A stretch of 64,000 nucleotides of DNA from Hydractinia symbiolongicarpus (lineage: Eukaryota; Cnidaria; Hydrozoa; Anthoathecata; Hydractiniidae). Both the position numbers and the translations under genes were made by a program. Numbering within the stretch: the first letter of the stretch is position 1; the number at the start of each line of letters is the position of its first letter. Of the stretch, positions 40,601-52,600 are shown in pieces. A model generated the notes under the pieces. It did no database searches, was not told where the DNA came from, and worked only from the letters and a program-made list of their open reading frames with translations. The stretch spans positions 7,006,001-7,070,000 of the forward strand of contig NC_079889.1 of assembly GCF_029227915.1 (NCBI RefSeq), in the 5' to 3' direction.

Positions 40601-43600
40601 ACAAATAACAAGATCGGAATCGAAAAATTTACCGACTCCTGACTTAGTTAAAAGAATTACGTAGACATAAATCTCTTTTGCCGACCCCTTCGTCGTTGGT
40701 AACCAGGTCTTCACAAGAAATCCAGAAATAACTAATGCGGAGGTGAACGCCGACGGAGCACGGATGAAGCAAGTCTGCAAAACTGCACTTACAGGCGGAA
40801 TAGACATTTTATCATGGATTTAATTGTAGATAATTTCTTCAGGTCCGAATTTAATGGATTTTTTCTTTATGCCTGTAAAAACCCACGTGCGGTGTAAATT
40901 TTTTTGAAGTTTTAAGCTACGTGGATAAAGATTTTTTTTAACTTGAAAACAAAGCATATTTTTGCCTATTTGCTTGTGATGACCTGAAAAGTGAACAATA
41001 AATATAAAAATGACAGTATAGTCATGCATACTATTTCGGACATGTAGAAAAGGAAGTTAAGATTGAGAGAATCGCTATACCAGTAGACGCTCGATCATCG
41101 TGTTTGGGGTTCACGATTTACGTATGTGTTCATTGATCCAAGAGGAAAAGAAGAATTTGGAGTTGGGAGTGGTGTCAGTCGTGACATTTATTGTTCATTT
41201 TGGGAGGAAGTATCCAATAGTTTATTAATTGATGAAATGGAACGTTTTCCATTCGTTAGACACGATATGTACAAAGCCTGGTGGATTGCGATTGGAATGA
41301 TTATAGTAAAAGGATATGTAGATGTTGGGTATTTTCCTACCATTCTCAGCTGTTGTTTTGTAAATTACTGCATGTTTGGCAGTGTAACAGAGTAAGAACT
41401 AATTCAGTCATTTAAGAAGTATGTGTCATCAGACGAATGTTCTTTAATTAGCAACATATTAGAGCCAGATTTCGATGGAGATCTTGACGATAATGAGGAT
41501 TTGAAAGACTTCATTGATGTTTTCAAATGTCGCACATTAAAAAAAAAGAAAGTGTGGACACTGTGTTGTCTGAAATTTCAAGGCAGGAGCTTATTCAAAA
41601 ACCTCATTATTATGGCCTCCTGCTGGAAGGAAGTTTTCATTGTCCTAAAAGATAAATTTCCTAACTTAAAGGCAGTTGAATAATTGTATGAAAAAATAGA
41701 ACCAATGACAAAAAGAGTCATTAGTTTGTTTGAAGCTAATCCTATTACTGAATGCGAGAAAGAGTCATTTCAATATTTTAAACGGTACGTGAAAGGGCTT
41801 ACAATGTTTCAATTGAAAAGATTATTGAAGTTCTTGACCCGTGCAGATTTAATCGTTGTTAAAAATATAGAAGTAGCTCTCAACTCGAATTTATCTGAAT
41901 TTGAGAAGCGCCCCATAGCTCATACGTGCACTCCTGTGCTGGAATTACCTTCTTCCGATAACAACTTTTGTCAATTGCGAGAAGATTTCACAAACATTTT
42001 AAATGAAAATTTATTTTAAGGAACTTTCTTTTTGACTGTTTTGTTGCGCTATTTTGTTGCACTTTTTTTAGGTTTTTAAGCAACAGAAAAACGTTTTTGT
42101 TTTATATTCTGTTTTGGTCGGAACAGACTGCGTTAGTCTGTATATTTGTGGTAATTTTGCTCATAAAGCAGATTTTTTTTTACCCCAAGGGTATTTGTTT
42201 TGTTTGAAAGCTGGCCTTTCTTTCTTTTAAAATCTTTTCTACTACATATATGGGTTTCCTTATTTAGCCCATGAGCTCAACCCATAAATTTTAAGTTTTC
42301 GGCTCACCTCTTAGGAATAAGCCAAACTTGATTTTTTGTTATCCTTATTCTCTGCTTATTGAAAAGGTATGATAACCTGGGTAATTCGGTAGCTTTTGTA
42401 TAAAATTTAGGGGCTAAAGGGTCGTCCTTAAAGTTCACAATACGAAATTTGTTTGGGAAACTAAAATTATTACATTACTTAAATAACAATAACTCATATA
42501 ATACTGAATAAATAATGATAAAACTTTGCAAACTTGTTCATGATATACTAAAACATAAAAAAATATAAAAATATTTTTTCACGCGTGAAAATATTATTTT
42601 CAGGGGGTAAAAACGGCAAAAAATAACAACAAACATAAAATTCTTTTTTGGTGTTTACTCACTCTATCATAATGAAATCAATTTTTTAGTGAAGTCTTGG
42701 ACAGTAAAATGTTAAAGCATTTAAAAACTGTAGATAAAAAGCTAACATCAGTTCTCCAGGGGGTAAAAGTAATCAAAATGTTCTTATTTTTATACTAAAA
42801 ATCAATCACTATTTGGAAATAAAAGAATATTAAACTATCCTAATTAGTCTTTATAGTCGTCATCATAGTCTTCATCGTCGTCATCATAATCATCATAACC
42901 GGTATCGTGACATATATAGTTTTCGCAATCTTGCTTTACACAAGCATCTGTACATGGCAAACCATTATCAACACAGGGACAAGAAGAATCTTCAATACAT
43001 TTCATTGGGCACGTGCAGAACAACAATTCAAGTACTTCGTCTGGAGCTGGTTTCACGTTATTCCATTTGATGCAAATTGAGTTGTCTTCATCTACTTTCC
43101 AACCATTTCCGATTGGTGTTGGTATTTCCGGCTTTGGTATCAAACAGTTTCTCCAAATGTGCGTTTGGTATGTAGCTCTTGAAGAATGAAGTTGCAGGCT
43201 GTCAAAGCAAAATGGAATGGAGTTGGTCTCTAGTTTCCCTTGTCTTGAATAGTAAAGTTTGTATCGAAGTAGGTTTGTACTTTCTCCCTTACTCTCCCTT
43301 ACTTTCTCACAAATAAACATTTCCAAAATTTCAAGCTGTGCGTCGGATGTGTGTGGGCTATTTCCAATGACAGCAAATTCTTCCACGTATTTTTTGGTTC
43401 TTTAAAATGATCTTTAATGGTTTCAGTTTCCCTTTGCCACTGAATGCACTGACCGTATCACACCCAGTAAATGCATGAATCTTAAAAGTGACTTTGGAAA
43501 TAGTTCTATGGCATGTAGATCGCATTGCATTGCATCATCGATCGTTTCACCTTTTCAACAGAAATGATTCGCACATTGTTTCCAGTACCAGTTCGAATAT

Positions 43601-46600
43601 ACAAATTGGCAGAGATTTGGATGGTTGCGTTGATGGCAATCAAAAGGACGTCAGTGTCAGGTGTATGAATTAGAACATTTTGTGCTGTTGATTGACATAT
43701 ATGTTGCGCATGTAACAACATCCTGGTGTCTGCCTCCTCTTGACTGCACTCAAGATCTTCAACGAAAACATTTGTACCATCTGGCTCAATACATATAATA
43801 CACACTTCTCGTCGTACGCAACAAACAGCATCATGTCTCCAATAAAAGAACTTTTGCTTTGCCATCGTCTCACGAGAAATCTTATTAACTCCGTCTTATT
43901 ATTTTCATTTGAAAGAAAAGCACTCCGTTTTCCAAAAACCAAGAATAGTTTTAAACTGCAATACGCCAGTTGATCGATGTCCTCTTTCAGCATTTTTTAT
44001 TGAGTTTTCCCGGTAAACATCAAACACGATATCAGCTTTGCACCTGGACTACATGCTTTGCACCTGGACTACATGATGCTGCTTTAAGAGATCGTCTGCA
44101 AACTCGTTATATGTGAGCCCAGTAGACTTGAACTTTCGTACCAAGGCCATTCCATCAAAAATGAGAGAAAAAGGTGTTGGAATTTGGTCCACAGCTGTAT
44201 AACCTTTCTCCAACTCGTGCATAAGCTTCGATTTGCTGGTTTTCATTAGTTCCCTTGTTGCTTTTGCTTGTTGCGAGTGTCCAAGGAAGAGGACCAAGTG
44301 GATAACAAAACACATCTTTCAAATCGATTTTTTTCAGTTTTTTTGTATCAGCGAGATTTTACCAAAAGTATCACTCTGGGCGCTGAATTGAACCACTTGT
44401 TGTTGGTCTGTACTTTGACGGTTTTCTTCATTGATGCAAAAGTTCTAAGTCGTAGTTTCTTGATTGGATGGTAAAAGTCTACAGACGGATTCACTAATCG
44501 CTCTTCAATGAACTTTTGCAGCTCTTGCTCTCCTTTAACTTCTGCCTCTAACAAATCTTAACTTGTTCTGATGGAAGAAATCCTGAAGAAAGGCCCACCA
44601 ATTCCATTTCCGTTAGGATATATACGAATGTACCACAAAATTACAATATCTAATTAAAAACAAAACAAGAAAGTTTCAGTATGGAAATCTGAAATAAGAA
44701 TGATAACCCACCCCCAACAAGAAAAAAATTCTTTGAATTTACCAAGTTTGTTTTCGTCTTTTTGATATTATTCAAAAGTTTTTTCATTGTGAATGTGCTC
44801 CTGCATTTCCGGTGATACTTTATATCTGGTACAACACCATCAGGTAAAGATGACGAAAACGGTCTTTACTTCAAACACACTCACTCTTGTAGACTTTCTT
44901 TGTTTTAATGTGGGAAAAAATTTAATACAATGTCTTCCATTCAATGCAATGTCTTCCTCACATTAACTGTACTCTATTATATCTAAGGTACACCTTCTCC
45001 CTTTCATGGAATTCATTATTTTGTCAATAAATCTCTTATAATAATACGCTAAGTGTGTCCGTCTGTCTGTGACAGGCAAAGTGGATGTGTTCATTTTCCT
45101 TTGATGTAGCCGAAATTTCCTTTCAAGTCTCCGAAAAAGTTATATCCATTTTGCTAGCTGGTTTACTTTGTTTACATCACGTGATCAAAATGGATCAACT
45201 TGATTTGCTGAAATAAATTTAACGGCTTTCTGTACAAAAATGGTGTCCCTCGACACCGAAAACAACAACAAAAAAAGAACGGTCCCTTCGTCTTGAAAAA
45301 AGTGCAAAAAGTAATTCAGAGAAAGAAAAGTCCAAGAAGTGAATTAAGAAGTGGTAGCTAGAGCTAGAAGTAAAGTAGTAAAGTTAGAATTAGAAAATAA
45401 AGGCTAGAGTTTGAAGTGGATTTAAAATCAATAATAGTAAGAACTTTGATGTTTTTAGACGTTTAGTTTTTATGTCACTGGAGCAAGCAGACTCGCATTT
45501 TCCAAGAAAAGCCTCAAATTCTTGAAGTTTTATATTTTAGCGCTTTTTTAAAAACAAACCTAGCCACCATATTTGTTTATGTTTTTGTTGCATAATTAAT
45601 GTATCCCCTGGTGCGTAACTAATGTGTTTGTCCTAAAATTCAAAATGCTACATAAAGCTGTTAGCTGACTAACAAACGGAAAACTTTGGTTTGTTGAACT
45701 TACTGCTCACTGTTATGTTATTATTTTTACATTACTATTGTTTCTCTTTATATGTGTTTTACTAAGCATAAATAGCTAGCTTTAGTTTTAGCTAAGTGTT
45801 CCCAGGTTAAGTATATTTAACTGGGGGTCTTAGCTACTGTTAGCTAGCTAATGTTGGCCTCCAATGCCTGCTCTTCTCATCCCATGGCTAGCTCTAACCT
45901 ATGACTTATATTTTTATTCCTTTTTTTTAATTATCTATAGCTAGCTACCTTAGTTTCCTTAACTTCTTTTCTTTTATGAGCACGATACAAAATCTTTAAA
46001 GTCTTGAACTTTTGCAGATGTATTTTATATTTCTTTTCGCATTTCCTGTAAACTTTACAAAGGGACCACGTGCAATATGACAAGTGGAATTTTTTTTTTC
46101 CAGAATTTAAAGCGTCAGCCTACATGTAAAATGCCAGGTTATTTTTACAGGGGGGTGTAGACATTTGATTGGAAATTTACATGGGTTTTTGACTTTATTT
46201 TAATTTATGAGAGGATAGTCATTCGGTTCGGGAAGGTTGTTCGTGTTTTTGTTTGTGTTGCAAACTGCTGTTTTTTAAAATTTTCTTTTTTGTGTGGGAA
46301 AAAGACCACATGCAATATATACTGAAAGCACAAATTTTGTAGAATTGGCCTCCACTGAAGGCTGTTGTGTAAGCTAATGGCTTTTTCATAGTTCGTATTA
46401 TAAACTTTTGTTGGGGAGAATTAAACTGTATGTGATGTCATTTTTGCTGGAAGAAAATTCCATGGTTTCACGTTTTTGCTAAGATTTTTATAATTGTGGT
46501 AATATATAACTGTGTTTATTGATGATGAAAAAACTTTTTTGTTTTTTATATTTTATGAAATGCCTGATTTTTCTATAATTTGATGTGTTTACCTTTTTGT

Positions 46601-49600
46601 AGAAGATTTATGGACAATAGCAATATAGAACATGCTAAATGAACTGATTTTTGTTGATTTGGATGTGCTCCTCAAAAACCGATCTGTTTTACATTTTGTG
46701 TTAACTTTTGTGAGGACGGACCGTATATGCACTTTGTTTTCCAAAAATAATATCTTTGTTGATTCAAATTTACTCCTTATTTATTTTTGACATTCACGTT
46801 TAAAATGGTTGGTAAAGGTAACTACAGATCATCATACTAAGGAAAATTTTTTTGTGTTCTTAACCTGTTAATTTTTACAATTTGTGTATATATATTTTTA
46901 GGAAACAGGATAGTATGTAATCGAATAAATGATTTTCCAGATATAAATTTGATGTTTTTTGACACTTCTGATTGAAATATTAAAGGTTTTCAACGAAGTA
47001 AATATTTGAGATGTCTTATTTCTGACTTTATTACTGTATTATTGTAAGTGTTGTACTTGATTCTATACATTATTTTGATTAGTGTTTCAAGCTCTACACA
47101 TAATCTTTGTTGATTCAAGTTTATTCTTTGCTCATTGATTTTTTGACATTTATGTTTAAAATTGCTGGTAAAGGGCAGTACGGAACTAAAAGAGAAAATT
47201 TTTGTGTTCTTAACTGGTTGATTTTTACATTTTGTGTAAATTTTTGTGGGAGAAGATGGTATGCAACTGAAATGACTGATTTTTCTAGATTTAAATTTGA
47301 TGTTTTCCAAACTATGGCTTTTTCATATTTTTGTATAAGCGTAAGGGGAAAACAATATTTAAACTGTGTAAAAAACTTATTTTTGTTGATTTGTGCTAAC
47401 TCTTGGAGGCCTCCTTTTTGACACTTCAGAATAAAATACTGAGGGTTTTCAACATAATCACTTATAAGATGTATATACATATTTGAGATGCGTTATTTCT
47501 GACATTGTTATTATCCGTGTTGTGACTGTTGGTGTTGTAACTGTCGGTCTTCTTACTGTCGGTTTTGTGAGTTTAGTGTTGTGAGTGTCGATGTTTGAGT
47601 GTCGTTGTTGTAACTTTTTATCAACTAGATTTTACACCTTGCAAGCTGTTCTTTTTTATTTTGTGTAAGATTTGTGTGGAGGATTTAATGCGATTTGATA
47701 TTTGACATTTTGTGTAAGATTTTAAGAACATTTTTTTGTATATGCACTGCTGACGTCAGAAAAACATCTAAAAGAACCTATTTTGCCATTGTCCTTCTGC
47801 CTAAGTGGATTTTTCCACGGGCCTTATCGACTAGTCTATATAATAATACGCTAAGTGTGTCTGTCTGTGTGTCTGTGACAAGCAAAGTGGATGTCTTCAT
47901 TTTCCTTTGATGTTGCCGAAAAATGCATCTCTAATATGTCAAATTTTCTGACGTTACGGCGCGACAAAAATAACACTACTTTAACGTCAATATCCTATAT
48001 TAAATTAATGAAACCATTACAGTGCACCTAAAACTTTGAGACCAAATAACTTGGAAACGAGGTGGTGACGTCAATGATTTTTCACCGCGTGGGTAACTAG
48101 GGACCACCTAGGATCAATTTGGGTAATTTTCCCAAACCCGGATCCCCGAATCCGTTTCGGAATGGACGGGTTGATGACGTCATCAAAAAACCTTTAAACC
48201 CTAATATTTCTGCAAACGTTTCTCAAAGGTACATCATCTTATACATTTTCTTGATCAGCGTTTCAAGATCTATGCGATGGAGGCAACAGGTATACTAATT
48301 TCTAAAAAAATATTTAGGGTTTTGACGGTTCTTTGCCGACGTCAGCAAAATTTTTAATCCCTGATATCTCATTAGGCGTTCGTCGAGAACATATGATTCT
48401 GTACGTTATTTTGACCAGTGTTTCAACCTCTACACATTACAGACAAAGAATAAACAAATTTCGCAATGTTTTTTTTATCTGCACTGTACTGCTGACGTCA
48501 GCAAAACATCTAAAACAACTTTCTTTTTATTGACCTTTTGCCTAAGTGGATTTATCCACGGGGTTTATACACTAGTCTCTTATAATAATACGCTAAGTGT
48601 GTCTGTCTGTCACTTTTGCAAAGTGGATAAAATTTCTTTGATAAAGTCTATAAAACATCGCCTATAAATTTGTTCTTTAAATTAGCAAACTTTGACGTTA
48701 AAGCAATATTGACGTCAAAGGAAAGTATATTAAGATTAGTGAAGCCATTGCATTGCACTTTTAAATTTAAGGCTTAATAACTTGGAAACGGGTGGAAATA
48801 ACTGACGTCATCTCCTGCGTGGGTAACTAGGGACCACCTAGGACCAATTTGGGTAAGTTTCCCAAACCTGGGTCCCCAAATTCGTTTCGGAATGGGTGGG
48901 TTGATGACGTCATCAAAAAACCTTTAAACCCTAATATCTCTGCAACCGTTTGTCAAAAGTACATAATCCTATACATTTTCTTGATCAGCGTTTCAAGATC
49001 TATACGATGAAGGCAACAGGCATACACATTTCTGAAAAAAAAAGTTTTGTGTTCTGACATGTCTCTGCTGACGTCATCAAAATTTAAATGACGGTTATTT
49101 TTCTCTGTTATCCTGCCTAAGTGGATTTTTCCACGGGCCTTATCGACTAGTGATAAAATGAAGTAAAAAGTAATTACGCATTTTTAAAAATTTGACTATT
49201 TTTATGTGTTTTTACCCCCTGGAGCACTAAAATTAGATTTATGTTTGTATTTTGAAGCTTACTAGAGAGTTCTGTTTAAGGATCTGCTAGAAATCTGAAT
49301 CCGCTGATAATTATTAGGATAAGTGCTTTAGATTTTGAGGAAAAAAAGCCAAAAAAGGTAAATTTTTTATAGTTTTTGATTCTTTTTTTGTTGCTTTCCC
49401 CCTGAAAAAATAATTTCCAAAATATTTTAAGCTTACATTATTCTATATAATATCATGAACATGTTGGCCAACTTTTATCATCATTGATTCAGTATTAGGT
49501 GAGCTATTGCCTTTTAACTTTAAAGTGTAATTTCCATTTGCACATGATAAGGGTTTAAGGGTCATTTTTAATGAACCCCCTGAATTTTTACAAAAGCTAC

Positions 49601-52600
49601 CGAATTACCTAGGTTATCATACCTTTTCGGTATGTAGAGACCCTAAGGATAACAAAAAACCATGTTTGGCTTATTCCTAAGAGCTGAGCCGAAAAAATGG
49701 TCCAGCTCATGGGCTAATTGCTTGAAGTCCCTGGAGTAGTAAATTTTGTAGTGTTGAGTTTCAGAGGTGACGATATACAATCCTGATGTAGACATATTTT
49801 TTACGACAGAAAGATGTTTAATATGGTAGTCTAATACATCTAACACAACTTGTACATATTAGTAATACTTATATGAGTTTGCATATTCAGGAAAAGTCTT
49901 TAATTTTCTCCAATAAGTAAACGTAAATATTAAGAGCCTCTTCAGGTGTTGCTAGTTCACTCAGTGCATTTTGTCTCATGAAAAACTCCGCAAATTCTTA
50001 AAATTCGACAGTCGCATGCTCCATTTTCAACTAATTGGAAAACTCGTCAATGTCCTCTTTGTCAACCTCTTGCAAGTAACTCTGTGTGTTATATAAATGA
50101 GAAAGAAAATACATGCAGTTTGGCCTCCTGCGAGGACCACCACCATGGCTTCTAGAAATAATATGCGCATTCCATTGTTTAACCATAAAATCCAAGTCTT
50201 TTCGAATCAATGCCATAAAACAATATCGCACACAATCTAAAATCACAGGATCGGATGTATTAAGAATGTCCAAGTCGCTCATGTCTTGTAAAAAACGTCT
50301 CGACCACCCAATTCTGTCACGTTGTAACATTGTCCAATACGATTCAATTCTCTGATTTCTGGGAGATGTTGTGATTCTAAAAGATGTCGTTATGGTCGTG
50401 TCATCCTCATTAGAAAGAGAACGTAAGAAAACATGAATTGGTTGGATTAAAGCATGTTTGGTCACGTCATCAGCCTTTATTAGACGAGGAATACCCCCTA
50501 AATTAGCTACGGACTCCAAATAATGGCAGCAATAACTTCGGGAAGCTTGTTACTAGACCCAACCTTTAACCAAATTAACCTGCTAGAAAATCTGTCGATG
50601 CATCCATGTATGCTGAAACCGAAAGGCTTCAACTTATCATGTCCATCTATGTGCTAGACATAGTGCTAGACAATATGTGTGCTAGACAAGATGAAAGCCT
50701 TGTTTCACTTGTCTTGAGTCAAAGAGTGTGTAGGGCTTACTTTAATCGGAGAAACTTTCGCGAGTTGAAAAACTCGCGAATTGTTTTGGATAAACTTTCG
50801 CGAATTGAGGAATGCAAAAAATTTCGCGAGATAAACTTTCGCGAATGAAGATATTGATAATATTTCGCGATATAAACTTTCGCGAATAAAGAAATTTTTG
50901 AAATTCTTTTAGATATTCTATAGGAAACAAGGAGCATGATACAGAAAAATTGACAAAAGTTTGTTTTCAAACATGTTCAAACCTACATTTACATTCGCGG
51001 ATACCATTACTACAGAAAAAATTGGTATCCCAAAAAAGAAGAGCACCTTGTTTGTTCTCATGAGGAGGATAACGCCTTCGATATATTTGCTATAAAAACA
51101 TGCAAGGCAGATGGAACGATTGTTGGTCATTTACCAAGGGAATTGTCACGAACTCTAAAGTTTTTATTGATAAGGGGAGCAAGAATTTTTACAGATTTGA
51201 CATCAACCCACTAACGGAGATCACCCTTAGTTCAAGGAGGCTTGGAAATTTCATGTAAAGTGACAGTAGAAGTGTCTCCAACACGAAAGAATATTCAGCT
51301 TCTTGATCGAGTGATAGAGCTTGTTGAAGCAACTTATGCTGAACCGACTTCGCCCGTTATCCTTGGTTCATTCTTGGCGGATGAGATTGAAGTTGATTTT
51401 CTATCAAAAGAGCAGCATAGCGCGACAAACATTTGATATACGTGACATGTTTAGTGGCAAAATACCTTCGAAGAAGCCTCGACTTGAAGAGAAACAGGGG
51501 AAGAAACCAGATACCATAATTATTGATTAGATAATTCTTCTTTTTTTACGGAATAGATTCAAGCAGAAAATTCTTTTTTCTCCATTTTCCTCCGAAATTT
51601 TCCTAAAAGAATAAAACTGACTCTTTTTCTCCCCTTAAATCAAATTTATGAAAAAAAGTGAAATTCATTAGCTGAAAATACTTCGGAATTTACTGGATAA
51701 ACTTTCGCTAATGAACGATTTCAAATTTTTCGCGAGATAAACTTTCGCGAAACAGGCCCAAATTCGCGAAAGTTTCTCTCGCGAAAGTTTTTCCGAATAA
51801 AGTATCCTCGACTGCCTTGTTGCGTTTTGAGTTAGTCTGGATCAAATCAAGCAAACAAGGACGATTTCAGTAGCCTTGCTTCGCATGTCTTGCGTCCTAG
51901 TATGATCCGAGAAATAGTCGAGACTATATGGTTTTGCCTCCACTGCTCTATTGCACATGTTTTGCGTCCTGAAGTGATACGGAACATATTCGAACACATG
52001 GGGATTCTCCGCAACGGTCTTGCTACACATGTCGCCGGATGATCTGGGACACTCTTCTTTTATTTCAGATTGAGGCAATGGACTTTTCATCCTTGTGGAC
52101 AATTCTGGAGGTTTGAGTAGGGACTTTCCCCTCTTTACTTAACTTCTGCATCGTTGAATGTTGTCGGCAGTTTTTTATCACGTGACTTTTTTTAATGCAT
52201 GCAGCAATTTTTCTCAGGAATTTATGAGAATTTTTGATAATGACGTCAGGGGTTTTTGGGGGGATAGCTGCAGCAGGGTAAGCAGGGATTTGACCATAAG
52301 AAGCTAAAATCCTGTATTGGGTGATCCCGTTCTACTACTACTTTCTGCACTCCTGCACACGTATAACGTATAACGGTTTAGTGCGCACGGAACCACCTAT
52401 GCTTAGGTGATAAAACCTAGCATACTTGTAGAAAGTCTAAACACAAACAGATTCCAGGTAAGAAAATAATTTGATAATGTGAGAATTTTGAGAATTGACG
52501 TCACACGTGCGTAAAATAGGCCATTTTCCCAATTTTGAAATAAAATTGAATTTCTCAATTATTACTGACGTCATTGCCCTAATTTTTGGTAGACTTCTTC

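Noticed and set aside
42844-42900. Acidic Asp/Tyr-rich tail as a separate functional domain
   Set aside because: It is simple-sequence GTC/ATC coding at the end of the FEN1-like pseudogene and may be just microsatellite expansion.
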